Shown in pieces: positions 27,631 to 37,302 of a stretch of DNA of 64,000 bases; the first letter of the stretch is position 1; every line of letters starts with the position of its first letter. Under the pieces are notes generated by a model. That model worked only from the letters and a program-made list of their open reading frames with translations. It was not told the DNA's origin and searched no databases. Where the stretch lies: contig USRT01000001.1 of the NCBI GenBank assembly GCA_900557195.1, positions 62,001 to 126,000 of the forward strand, written 5' to 3'. Origin of the DNA: an uncultured Clostridium sp. (GTDB lineage: Bacteria > Bacillota > Clostridia > TANB77 > CAG-508). Position numbers and translations under genes: made by a program.

Positions 27631-28543
27631 TTAATTCATTTGAACTGTTCCAATAATACTATTTATATCTTCGATATTATGTTTGTTCAAATATTCTTCT
27701 ATTTGATTTATAACTCTAACACTTGTATCTGGATAATAGAAATTACCTGCACCAATTGATACTGCTGTAGCTCCTGCAAGCATAAACTGAATTGCATCTG
27801 AACCTTCAACAATTCCGCCAATTCCTAATACTGGGATTTTTACAGTTTTAGCAACATCATATGTCATTCTTACAGCAATTGGTCTAATACCTGGTCCAGA
27901 TAAGCCTCCTGTATTATTACCTAATACTGGTTTTCTTTTTTCAATATCTATAACCATAGCAGTAAATGCATTTATCAAAGATATACCATCTGCGCCACCA
28001 TCTTCTGCTGCTCTTGCTGTAACTGTTATATCTGTAACATTTGGGCTTAACTTTACAATAAGTGGTTTATCTAAAACTTTACGAACTGCACTTGTTACTT
28101 CTTTAACACCTTCATAACTAGTTCCAAAAGCCATACATCCGTGATTTTACATTAGGACATGATAAATTCAGCTCTACTCCATCTATATCAGTTTTATTTA
28201 GTATTCTACATACTTCAACATAATCTTCTACAGTATTTCCAATAGCATTTACAATAATTGCTGTATCATATTTTCTCAAATTTGGTAGATGATGCTCAAT
28301 AACATATTCTACTCCTGGATTTTGAAGTCCTATAGCATTTAACATTCCGGCTTGGACTTTCGCAAACTCTTGGTGGCTTGTTACCTGGTCTTGGTTTTAG
28401 AGATGTTCCTTTTGTAAATATTCCTCCGAAGTTTACTTAAATCAAAATATTCTGAAAACTCCTCACCATATGCAAATGTTCCGTGATGCCACTGTTACTG
28501 GATTTTTCATTTTAATTCCTGCAAAATTTACACTTGTATTCAT
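27631..28543 (-). CDS. pyrD: Dihydroorotate dehydrogenase B catalytic subunit, copy 1; four CGG +1 shifts
   Basis: The ATG at 28543 follows AGGAGG. Reading requires four single-base skips, each at an in-frame CGG: 28483-28481 (after TCA), 28428-28426 (after CTT), 28349-28347 (after AGC) and 28141-28139 (after TCA). In each case the next codon becomes GGA and the sequence returns to the conserved protein: VAS-GTFAYGEE, SKL-GGIFTKGTSLKPRPGN, SPS-GMLNAIGLQNPG, VKS-GCMAFGTSYEG. The restored protein is 302 residues, exactly the length of intact copy 2 at 39.4 kb, which has ordinary Gly codons at all four places. The catalytic Cys, the FMN-binding GGLSGPGI and the IGGI segment are intact. It pairs with pyrK copy 1 upstream. 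Confidence 0.9.
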
Positions 28544-28562
28544 TTTTTACCTCCTAAAAAAA

Positions 28563-29348
28563 TTATATATCTACTACTTCTGCTTCGAATACAGGGCCAT
28601 CTTTACATACTCTTGCATATGCTATATTACTATTCCCTAAATTCAACTTTACAGAACATCCCATACATGCTCCTATAGCACAAGCCATTCTTTGTTCTAA
28701 TGATAATTGGCAATAGACTTTTTTGCTTTCAGCAAATTCTTTTACTTTTTGTAACATTGGAAGTGGTCCACATGCAAATATACCATCAATTTGTAAATCA
28801 TCAAAATCAGATTTCAAATAATCAATAGCATATCCATTTTTTCCATATGTTCCGTCATCTGTGGTAATAGTTAATTTGGTTGAAACTTTTGTAAATTCTT
28901 CTTCTAACATTACATATTGTTTATTTCTAAATCCTAAATAAATATTTACATTAGCTTGACTTAAACTATTTTTAGCTAATTCATATAATGGAAAAATACC
29001 AATTCCTCCACCAATAATAGCAATATTTTTACAATTTTTAATATCAAATGTTCCATTTCCTAATGGACCTACTACATCTAATTCCTCTCCTACTTCTGTT
29101 TGTGATAAAAATTTAGTTCCTCTTCCTTTTATTTGTACAATAAATTCAATTATGTTATTTTCTTTGTCTACATTATAAATGCTAATTGGTCTTCTTAAAA
29201 ATGGTTCAAATGTTTTAGAAACTCTTAATTCAATAAATTGACCAGGCATTGCTATTTTTGCAATCTCAGGTGCTAAACAAGTAAATTTTAAAACATCATT
29301 TTCCAACTCTTCTTTTGCTATAAGTTTTATTTTGGTATTTACTCCCAT
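28563..29348 (-). CDS. pyrK: Dihydroorotate dehydrogenase electron transfer subunit, copy 1
   Basis: PyrK passes electrons between PyrD FMN and NAD through FAD and a [2Fe-2S] cluster. The 261-residue protein shows FLRRPISIYNVD (FAD-binding RPxS), the NAD-binding IIGGGIGIFPLYELA and the cluster cysteines in CAIGACMGCSVKL with the fourth in RVCKDGP. It is 20 bases upstream of pyrD copy 1, so the two subunits are made together. NAD linkage makes the enzyme reversible, as in orotate-fermenting clostridia. Confidence 0.92.
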   Translation of the reverse strand: MGVNTKIKLIAKEELENDVLKFTCLAPEIAKIAMPGQFIELRVSKTFEPFLRRPISIYNVDKENNIIEFIVQIKGRGTKFLSQTEVGEELDVVGPLGNGTFDIKNCKNIAIIGGGIGIFPLYELAKNSLSQANVNIYLGFRNKQYVMLEEEFTKVSTKLTITTDDGTYGKNGYAIDYLKSDFDDLQIDGIFACGPLPMLQKVKEFAESKKVYCQLSLEQRMACAIGACMGCSVKLNLGNSNIAYARVCKDGPVFEAEVVDI

Positions 29349-29370
29349 TTACTCTCCTCCTTAAATAATT

Positions 29371-31099
29371 TTACTTCCAATTTTGTAAATTTCTAAGCCA
29401 TAGTTCTAAGACAATTAAAGCCCATAGTTCTTTTCCATGTTTTACTTTGTTTGTAGAATGTTCTTTTATTAAATTTTCTAATGTGTTTTTACAAAAATAC
29501 ATATTAATTTTACTATTCGAATCCAATAATATATCTTTACACCATTTAATTCCACTATCAGCAATCCACTCATTTGGTAAACTTGGAAATATCGACTTTT
29601 TTCTATATATTATCTCATCAGACAACCATGCTTTAGCAACCTCTTTTAACCACCCCTTTCTTGTACTCTTCATTAATTCTTCTATCGAAAGTTTAAAAGA
29701 ATAATCTGCAATTCTATAATCCTGAAATGGAACTTTTGCTTCTATTCCATGTGCCATTGTCATTCTATCTAATCTCATATTATGATATTCTGGTAAACGT
29801 TCACTTCTTTCATAATGTAATGCTTGTTGCATATTTGAGATACTTTCTGGTATACACTTCTTATTTTTTAATTTTTCTAATAAATCTTTATTATATAGTA
29901 GCTCCATCTCTTTTTTGGGAATTTTCCAACTTAAAGATGGATATATTTCTTTTGCATTTTTATATTTTAACCAACACTCTTGCCTTTCGTAGCCTATAAA
30001 AAGTTCATCTGCTCCATCACCAGTAATTACTGTTTTTAATCCTAATTTCTTTGCTCTTTTAGACATTAAATATGTTCCAACATGAGTCGGATTTTCTAAC
30101 GGTTCATCTATAAATTTAATTAATTCCTCCAATGAGTTTCTTGCAATCTCTGGTGTTATATATACCCATTCAACTTTTCTTTCAAAGTCCTTTTCTAAAA
30201 TATTTACATATTTCTCGTCATCTACACTATTGGGCAAGAATCTAATTGAAATTGGTATATTATAGTTAGAATTCTTATTTTGCATAGCAATTGCAGTGAT
30301 TATCGATGAATCTAATCCCCCTGAAAGGAAGAATCCTCCTTTAACATCTGAATATGTATTCTCCTTAACAATCTCATTTATTAATTCTCTAAAATTTTCT
30401 ATTTTATCCTTTGAATTTATCTCTTTGTAATCTCTATTAGGTTTTAACTCCCAATATCTCTCAAATTTAATATTTCCATCATGAACAATTATTTGTTCTC
30501 CTGGCAACACCTTTTTTATCTCATAAAAGGTTGTATCTCTTCCTGGATTAAAAGCATATCTTAATATATTATCAATAGCATTATAATCTACCTCTGGTTT
30601 ATAATCCATTGCAGCATATATCGCCTTAATTTCAGATGCAAATATAAAATATTCATTGTTAGCATAATAATATAATGGCTTTACTCCGAAGAGCATCTCT
30701 CCATAACCAAAGTTTATTTTTCATATTATCATATATAGCTATAGAAAACATTCCACCTAGCTTTTTTACAAAGTCTTCGCTATATTTTTTAAACATTGGT
30801 AATATAATTTCACTATCACACTGAATATTTAGCGATAATTCATTTTTTAAAGTTTTATAATTTGTTATTTCTCCATTAAATACAGAATATATCTGATTAT
30901 CTCTTTGCACCATAGCTTTTCTATCATTAGGACCAATAATTGACAATCTATTCATTCCAACAGCGCCATTTTCAAAATACTGTATTTCATTCTCATCTGG
31001 ACCACGATGTATTGTTTTTATACACATTTTAGTCATTTTGTCTTCTAAAATACTTCTTGAGCATTTTTTATAATACATTATTCCATATATACTACACAT
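29371..31099 (-). CDS. asnB: Glutamine-hydrolysing asparagine synthetase; CGG +1 shift
   Basis: The N-terminal glutaminase domain starts with the Cys nucleophile (MCSIYG) and includes TIHRGPDE and FNGEITNY. After 137 codons, in the conserved WRDALG segment, the frame meets CGG at 30688-30686 following CTT. A +1 skip gives GGA and continues GVKPLYYYANNEYFIFASEI, the conserved sequence. The synthetase domain with the ATP pyrophosphatase motif SGGLDSS follows. The joined protein is about 575 residues, normal. It makes asparagine from aspartate and is first in the run leading to pyrK-pyrD-pyrC-amidohydrolase. Confidence 0.9.
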
Positions 31100-31455
31100 T
31101 CCTGATTTTATCCTCCTTAATATTTGTATTAAGTATCAGCAGTATGTTGTTAAAATTTTGTTTTATTATCAATTACTAACAGAACATGATAGAATCATAC
31201 TCTCTTTCTTTCACTTTCCTTATTATAAGCTATCAGTACTTATTTGTAAATATTTATTAATAAGTTTATTTTATTATTTATTCTCATTTACTATATTGTT
31301 AATAATAAAGTTAAAATTACATACTAATAATTCAATTACAGAGTTATTTTACTTTAACTATATTCTCTATGATTCATGTTATACAAAAAAATTTACTTAT
31401 TCACTTCTTATTATACTTATATACAAATATTTACTTAATTATCTAAAAAAGAAGC

Positions 31456-31494
31456 AATGAATGAACTCTATTTTTGGGATATAGTTCATTCATT
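31456..31494. terminator. Hairpin terminator beside Fic, in a 414-base gap
   Basis: AATGAATGAACT and AGTTCATTCATT form a 12-bp stem adjacent to the fic stop on the minus strand. The gap 31100-31513 otherwise holds only AT-rich sequence and the presumed asnB promoter region near 31110-31150. The open plus frame at 31158 lacks a ribosome binding site and looks random. Confidence 0.7.
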
Positions 31495-31513
31495 ACTCCT
31501 TTAAATCACTTTA

Positions 31514-32172
31514 TTATTTAGTCATTCCATCTAAACATTTATTGTAAATAAATTGTATTAAACTTTCAATTTTCTCTTCATCTTCATAATATTGTATCAA
31601 TTTTGTTCCAAACTCTACCTTATTTTCTTCAGAAATAGATATTATACCTCTTCCTAATCTTATTAGTTCGTGATTTGCAATTAACATTGCTGTTCTTTTA
31701 TTTCCATCATTAAACATCTGCATTTTCATCAGTTTACACATTAAAATTATAGCTCTTCCGTGTATCACAATCGATTTTATTCACTTCTTTTAACAAAATT
31801 TCTAGACTTTCTTTGCTTGGAAGCTCAGGTTTCCAATTTGTTCCAGACATTTTAACTTCATAGATTCTTAGCTTTCCGTGGACTTTCTACTAGATTACTT
31901 CCTACCATACTATGAACACTTGAAATATAATTATAATCTATTTCAGATTTTATTGTGGATAATATATATTGCCAAGCATGTTTTAAATTATTAATTGTTA
32001 CAATTTCATCTATCCTTAATGACTCTATATTTCCTCCATCATATATTTTTTGTGTTTCTGGAAATGTTATTGCAATTCCTTCAAGATTGGCACTTTTCCA
32101 TAAAGAATCTACTATATTCCTCTTAGCAAAAAAAACATTTTGTTCTTGTGTTAAATTAAATTTATCTTTCAT
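31514..32172 (-). CDS. Fic family protein; two CGG +1 shifts; Gln in place of the motif His
   Basis: Joined through CGG 31878-31876 (after CCA) and CGG 31760-31758 (after ACA), the product is 218 residues. Both skips give GGA: VESP-GKLRIYEVKMSGTNWKP and DCDT-GRAIILMCKLMK. The N-terminal helix contains SANLEG, matching the S/T-x3-E-G/N inhibitory motif of Fic AMP-transferases. The active-site loop reads MQMFNDGNKRTA, so the His of HxFx(D/E)GN(G/K)R is Gln here, although the phosphate-binding DGNKR is kept. It may bind nucleotide without the usual catalytic base, or use another residue. It is 19 bases downstream of the DUF3048 gene and preceded by AAGAGG. Confidence 0.8.
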
Positions 32173-32190
32173 TTTAAAACCTCTTAAACT

Positions 32191-33246
32191 TTATTCAAAA
32201 CTAACTTTTGCATCTATTGGACATATTTGAATAAAAGTATTTCCATCATTAACTTTTATCTCATTTCCTTGCATGTCTTTATATACCGTTTGTTCTTTTC
32301 TAGATTTCTTTTCACATTTTATTTTTATAGCTTTGCCATTTGTAATATAGTATCCATCACGAGTTCCTACATTATCTAATGTTTGTCTACCTTTATTTTC
32401 ACCATCATTTAATGTAGAATTTCTCACAAATGTAATTATTATATTCTTTGCATATACATCTTCTTTAGTATCCCAATCAACTTGTTTTGTATTTCTTGAA
32501 TATCTTAAATATTTTTTTGTTTCAGAATTATATGTATAACTTACAGTGTTATAATCTGAATATTTAATAGAAAACTTATTTGCAACTTGTGAACCATCTA
32601 AATTAACATCTTCTGTAACGTAATTTAAAACACTCTTTTTATCAGATTCTAAACTATAACCTTTTGCTTTAGCTATATTTAAAATATTTTTTGTTGCAGA
32701 TACTGCATTATGTGGTGCTGATTTATCTTTTACTCTCCAAAAATCACTTGTACTTTGAACTAAACCGTTTACATTATTTACTCCTAATTTAGTAATATCA
32801 TTTTCTGCTTGAGGACTCCATCCATAATGAACATATATTGCATCATTTTCTAATGCATAATCCAAGAAATAATGTCTTGCACTTCTAATTGGACCAATTT
32901 TATCTAATTGTTTTCCTTTAAATAGTGCCATAAGTCTTGTTTCTCCACCTTCAACTATCATTTCATAAACAATATATGCATCATTTAAACCTGATTGTGG
33001 CATAGCACTTTTATGATTATCTATCATAACCGCTACTGGTCTATCTGTCCCACTAAATGTAGTTATGCTTTTTTCTTCTTTATTTTCTTCCTCTTTTCCT
33101 TTTCCTAACTTTTCTGTTCCTAAAGAGATAACTTCATCAGAGCCATTATTTTTTTCTCTTATTATTTTAACAGCAAATAATACTCCTGTAGCAATAACTA
33201 ATATAAGCACAATTGCTATTAATATTTTTGTACTCTTACTTTCCAC
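32191..33246 (-). CDS. DUF3048 (YerB-like) membrane-anchored protein
   Basis: The 351-residue protein has an N-terminal membrane helix (about 8-28), a charged Lys/Glu linker, and the DUF3048 module with RPVAVMIDNHKSAMPQSGL, YEMIVEGGETRLMALF, IGPIRSARHYFLD and YVHYGWSPQA. The family is found in spore-forming Firmicutes, surface-exposed, with no settled function. No lipobox is visible, so the anchor is probably a transmembrane helix. Confidence 0.85.
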   Translation of the reverse strand: MESKSTKILIAIVLILVIATGVLFAVKIIREKNNGSDEVISLGTEKLGKGKEEENKEEKSITTFSGTDRPVAVMIDNHKSAMPQSGLNDAYIVYEMIVEGGETRLMALFKGKQLDKIGPIRSARHYFLDYALENDAIYVHYGWSPQAENDITKLGVNNVNGLVQSTSDFWRVKDKSAPHNAVSATKNILNIAKAKGYSLESDKKSVLNYVTEDVNLDGSQVANKFSIKYSDYNTVSYTYNSETKKYLRYSRNTKQVDWDTKEDVYAKNIIITFVRNSTLNDGENKGRQTLDNVGTRDGYYITNGKAIKIKCEKKSRKEQTVYKDMQGNEIKVNDGNTFIQICPIDAKVSFE

Positions 33247-33472
33247 ATTTATCCTCCTATACTAAATAGATAAATTGTAAATTAATCTATTTTTAATATA
33301 ACTAATTCTACTTTAAATTACTTCATTATAATTTATTTTTAATCTAACCAATTTTAACTAAAATTGTAATTGTAAATAAAAGACTTGACTATAATTCTAA
33401 CTATACCTAAAAATCTAATTGCAAATAAAACTTAATCATAAGCTGTAATTAACAAACTAATTTTATTAAACA

Positions 33473-34231
33473 TTATATTCTAAAAGCAGTTAATCCATAT
33501 ACCAATAATACAATTAAAATCCCCATAAAAGACCCAAATATAACTTCTGCAGTACTTTTCTTTTTATCTTCTAGCCTATTTTCTAATACAAGTAAAGCTA
33601 ATATCAATGATAAAACAAATATAAGAAGACTTTTTGTATTTAATCCTATAGATGTCAAAATAGCAAAACTAATAGCAGATTGTCCACTTGGAAAAAACTT
33701 TGCTTTATCTAACTTTTCCTTGTTTTTTGTTCTTAAATATGCAGTTAATGTAATTACTGCAATTATGGTTATCATAATACCTACAAAAGCAAGATGAACT
33801 GGAGAATTTACCATATTATTAAAAATACTTTCTCCAAATTTACTAAGATCTGTTTCTCTTAAGAATAAAAAGTATGCAACTATTACAGAATTAATAGACA
33901 TAAGTAAAACACTGCCAGCACCTACATCTTTAGCAATTTTAGCTTTAGGATGATACAAATCTGTATATAAATCTACAACTGTTTCTATTGCAGTATTTAT
34001 CATTTCTGCAAATATTACAAAAACAACAGAAAATGTTAAACATAAAAATTCAGTTGTAGTAAAATTATAAAATAAACTAAGTATCATAACTACTACTGCA
34101 ATAACTAATTGTTTTTTTATATTACTCTGTGTAGTTATTGCGTATATTAAGCCTTCTATTGCATTTTTAAATGAATCTATGAAATTACTATTTGATAATT
34201 TTTGTTCATCATTTTTTTCTTTTTTTCCCAT
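33473..34231 (-). CDS. Diacylglycerol/undecaprenol kinase fused to a PAP2-like domain
   Basis: The first 130 residues are DgkA-like, with the conserved FAEMINTAIETVVDLY and AKIAKDVGAGSVLLMS over three membrane helices. The C-terminal 110 residues have further helices with FFPSGQSAISF, a PAP2-phosphatase-like motif where the usual His of PSGH is Gln, so phosphatase activity is doubtful. The kinase half probably phosphorylates undecaprenol or diacylglycerol at the membrane. It follows ybeY, the usual neighbour in Firmicutes (ybeY-dgkA). Confidence 0.85.
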   Translation of the reverse strand: MGKKEKNDEQKLSNSNFIDSFKNAIEGLIYAITTQSNIKKQLVIAVVVMILSLFYNFTTTEFLCLTFSVVFVIFAEMINTAIETVVDLYTDLYHPKAKIAKDVGAGSVLLMSINSVIVAYFLFLRETDLSKFGESIFNNMVNSPVHLAFVGIMITIIAVITLTAYLRTKNKEKLDKAKFFPSGQSAISFAILTSIGLNTKSLLIFVLSLILALLVLENRLEDKKKSTAEVIFGSFMGILIVLLVYGLTAFRI

Positions 34232-34240
34232 ATAACCACC

Positions 34241-34720
34241 TTATCTAGTTATATTTAAATTTTGTAATATATTTTCTTCTTTTTGTCTCATTATATTTTT
34301 TTCCTCTTCTTCCATATGATCATATCCCATCAAATGATAAAATCCATGGACAATCATATAAGCAAGTTCTCTTTCAAAACTGTGATTATATTCTTTTGCT
34401 TGCTCATATACTCTTGCGATAGAAACTACTACATCACCCAAAACATCTAAGTTTATTGGTTCTTTTTCTTTTATTAATTCTTCTATTTCTTCTTTTTCAA
34501 ACATTGGAAATGATAAGCAATCTGTTTCTTTGTCAATGTTTCTATACTCTTTATTTATTTTTCTTATTTCTTCTGGATTTGTTAAAATAATATTTATATA
34601 TATTTTTAATTTATCCAATCCTTCTTCTTCAAAACACTTTTTTATAACTGTATGTATAATTTTATTGTACTCTTCATTTTCTTCAATATTGTTATAATTT
34701 ATTTGAACAAAATCATTCAT
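34241..34720 (-). CDS. ybeY: Endoribonuclease YbeY
   Basis: The 159-residue rRNA-maturation RNase carries the zinc-binding HGFYHLMGYDHMEEEE (H-x3-H-x5-H) near residue 130 and the upstream phrase TDCLSFPMFE with LGDVVVSIARVYEQA. Length is normal. It lies ten bases upstream of the dgkA-like gene, as in other Firmicutes. Confidence 0.95.
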   Translation of the reverse strand: MNDFVQINYNNIEENEEYNKIIHTVIKKCFEEEGLDKLKIYINIILTNPEEIRKINKEYRNIDKETDCLSFPMFEKEEIEELIKEKEPINLDVLGDVVVSIARVYEQAKEYNHSFERELAYMIVHGFYHLMGYDHMEEEEKNIMRQKEENILQNLNITR

Positions 34721-34782
34721 ATCTTATATGTTAATATTAATTTTAATAATACTAACATATCCTCCTTACATAATTATTATAT

Positions 34783-35997
34783 TTAATGCACTCTTTGTTT
34801 TACATATGTTCCTGCATAAGTTGTACAAGAATTTTTTAATTCTTTCATAACCCCTAATTCTACTAATTTATTTTTATAAAACTTAATTATCTTAAAATAT
34901 TTATTTTCATTTTTAAGAACTTGTTTTAAATCACTTGTAATAAATAAGATTTCTTTTTCTCTAAGATATCTTTCTTCATCTTCATTTTTTAAATATTCAA
35001 GGCTTTTATATTCATCCCAGAATTTTCTATATTCTTGTCTTAGCATTGGCTTGTCCCAATACACTTTTGTAGATAATAATTTCATATTATATTCCTCTAT
35101 TAATTTTATTAATAGACTATATGCTTTTTCTTGTTTCTTTATAATTCTTGTATCTACAATTAAACTTCTAACATCTTTTAATAATTTTATATAACATTGT
35201 TCTGCTACCATTAATGGCAAGCTATGTGTAAACAATCTTCTGCTTATTCCTAATAAAATCATATTCTTTTCTATTATTTCGTTTTGATCTAATTTACCAA
35301 CAGTATATTTTTCAAAACCTTCATATTCACTAATAATCTCTTTATATAATTCTGTACTATTATCTTTAAATTTAAGTGGTAAAATATTTACTATATACTC
35401 TTCAAGTGTTGCAAATATCTTATTATATATCTCATCTTTTGCTACTAGTGTTAGATTATCTGCAAGTTTTATTGAATAATATTTTAATATACCTTTATAA
35501 ATATTTTCCATTTTATAACAATAAAACTTCTTATATTTTTCAATTAATTTTTCTTTTTCTGAATCTAAAACAGATTGATAATCTAATTCTAACAAATATT
35601 TTTGTTTTCTGTATTTATATTCTGTATAATCATTTTCTTTTAAATGAACTATCAGATAATATCTAGATAAGGCATCTTTTTCAAAATCTGTAGCTGTATT
35701 ATTTTTTACCTTTTTATATACAGAGTCTACAATATTTTTATCAATTGCATCTAAATATAAAGTGTAAACATCTTCATATTTTTTTGAAAGAGCTTCTTTT
35801 TTCTCTTCTTCTAAATTACTTTTTAAAGTAAAATTTTCGTATGCCTTAAGCAAGCTATTTCTTTTTATTGAGATTAAAACTCCATTAATACCTACTTTTG
35901 TAGGCATTAATAATTTTGTTATAGTATTTGTAATTTTAGAAAAAAATGTTCTATCTGTATTATATACTCTAAGACTTTTTCCTTCCATATACCCCAT
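34783..35997 (-). CDS. Large helical protein of unknown function (404 aa)
   Basis: No family was recognised. The protein is almost entirely helical and charged, with many Tyr, Lys, Glu and Leu residues, no signal peptide and no transmembrane segment. It lies exactly where phoH usually lies between yqfD and ybeY, but has no P-loop and no PhoH features. Its ATG is four bases from the yqfD stop, so the two are translated together. A sporulation-related role by association is possible but unproven. Confidence 0.6.
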   Translation of the reverse strand: MGYMEGKSLRVYNTDRTFFSKITNTITKLLMPTKVGINGVLISIKRNSLLKAYENFTLKSNLEEEKKEALSKKYEDVYTLYLDAIDKNIVDSVYKKVKNNTATDFEKDALSRYYLIVHLKENDYTEYKYRKQKYLLELDYQSVLDSEKEKLIEKYKKFYCYKMENIYKGILKYYSIKLADNLTLVAKDEIYNKIFATLEEYIVNILPLKFKDNSTELYKEIISEYEGFEKYTVGKLDQNEIIEKNMILLGISRRLFTHSLPLMVAEQCYIKLLKDVRSLIVDTRIIKKQEKAYSLLIKLIEEYNMKLLSTKVYWDKPMLRQEYRKFWDEYKSLEYLKNEDEERYLREKEILFITSDLKQVLKNENKYFKIIKFYKNKLVELGVMKELKNSCTTYAGTYVKQRVH

Positions 35998-36001
35998 CCT
36001 T

Positions 36002-37186
36002 TCAAAATACTATTTTTTCTTTAGTACCAATTATTTCTTTTACTTCATATATAACTTCTACATCAACATATTCATCATTTTGATATGTATTAATGTATGT
36101 ATTTAATAAATTTTCTTTGTTTTGTAAGTTTTTATCTAATTCTTCTTTTGATTTATTAATACCTATTTCCTTTGCTTCTTCTTGGTTATAAGTTATATCA
36201 TTATTTACTACTTCGTAATTATTACTTATTGTAAGTCCCGCTGGTAAATAAAGATTAGAAAATAGTTTCAATTTCTTTTGCTCCTTTATTGTATCATAAT
36301 TTTCAAAATTTGAAAGCTTTTTGTACAAATTTATTTCAAAATTATTTATATTTATTGTATATTTTTTTTCTTCATTTCCGGTTCTTGTTTTTTCTGTTTG
36401 TTTAAAATACACTCGAGTTTTATGAGTATACCAAACTTTGGCTTGTACTGTACCTTCTGCATGTACATATCTAGTTCCTGTATATTTTCCTTCCATCCAT
36501 CCTGCAATCAAGGGCGTGCCTAACTTTACAATATCTCCTTCTTTCACTAATGGGGTTCCATTTTGTGCATTAACTTTTATTATGCAAGCCTCTTTATCAG
36601 AAATAATATTACAATATTCATCCTCTTTTATAATCTCTGGCTTAGAATCTGCAAATGCAACTTTAACAATAGCATTCGTTCCTTTTAAATCAATACCTAT
36701 CCATGCAATATCTTCTCTATCTAATCTTATTTTATTTATTATACTTTTTAAATCAACTTTATTTTTTAATTTTCCTACTGTTAATCCCTCATTATTAACA
36801 GTCTGCATAAGTTCATATGAATCAATATTATCTGCACCTTCAATTTCTATGTTCCATATAAAGTTAGACAAATATATTACTGTACATATAATTACAGCCA
36901 AAGCCCCTACAAAAATTTTTCTTTTTCTATATCTATTAAATATAAAAGGTAAACCACTCTTCCTTTTTATTTTTATTTTACATTTTGTCTGTTTAGCAAT
37001 CTGAACAGCATTTTTAAAATCATGTATTCCTACATTTGCATAAATAATAGCCTTTTTATCTCTTTTTATATTAAAGAGCAATATATCTTTACTCATACAT
37101 ATATTTATAAATCTTTCTGTAAAAAAACCTTCTACAATAATATTTACATACCCTAATATATAATTTAGTAATATTTTTATATACAA
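36002..37186 (-). CDS. yqfD: Sporulation protein YqfD
   Basis: The 394-residue protein starts LNYILGYVNIIVEGFFTERF, the typical YqfD beginning. A basic segment leads to one membrane helix near residues 95-112 (FVGALAVIICTVIYLSNFIW) and an extracytoplasmic POTRA-like region (IEIEGADNI, NEGLTVGKLKNKVDL). YqfD is conserved in endospore formers, and mutants of its relatives are sporulation-defective. The yqfC-yqfD order is kept, though a 100-base REP-like palindrome separates them here. Confidence 0.9.
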   Translation of the reverse strand: MYIKILLNYILGYVNIIVEGFFTERFINICMSKDILLFNIKRDKKAIIYANVGIHDFKNAVQIAKQTKCKIKIKRKSGLPFIFNRYRKRKIFVGALAVIICTVIYLSNFIWNIEIEGADNIDSYELMQTVNNEGLTVGKLKNKVDLKSIINKIRLDREDIAWIGIDLKGTNAIVKVAFADSKPEIIKEDEYCNIISDKEACIIKVNAQNGTPLVKEGDIVKLGTPLIAGWMEGKYTGTRYVHAEGTVQAKVWYTHKTRVYFKQTEKTRTGNEEKKYTININNFEINLYKKLSNFENYDTIKEQKKLKLFSNLYLPAGLTISNNYEVVNNDITYNQEEAKEIGINKSKEELDKNLQNKENLLNTYINTYQNDEYVDVEVIYEVKEIIGTKEKIVF

Positions 37187-37229
37187 GTTTATTCCTCCTC
37201 CTTCGACCTAACTAACCCAGACACGAAAA

Positions 37230-37290
37230 CCCAAAAGGGGACGGAGAATTTTGGTCACCCTTTTGGTCAATTCTTCGTCCCCTTGGGGTC
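37230..37290. repeat. REP-like palindrome between yqfC and yqfD
   Basis: CCAAAAGGGGACGGAGAATT pairs with AATTCTTCGTCCCCTTGGGG around a loop holding TTTTGGTCACCCTTTTGGTC. Flanking ACCCAG/CTGGGT may extend the stem. The G-rich arms resemble the element at 5.61 kb. It interrupts a gene pair that is normally tightly linked. Confidence 0.7.
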
Positions 37291-37302
37291 TTCCTGCCTG
37301 GG

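Noticed and set aside
31158..31460. 100-aa plus-strand ORF in the asnB-fic gap
   Set aside because: There is no ribosome binding site and the composition is what AT-rich random sequence gives (Phe, Leu, Ile, Tyr, Lys).
36438..37004. 188-aa plus-strand ORF opposite yqfD
   Set aside because: It is a shadow of yqfD with no start signal.
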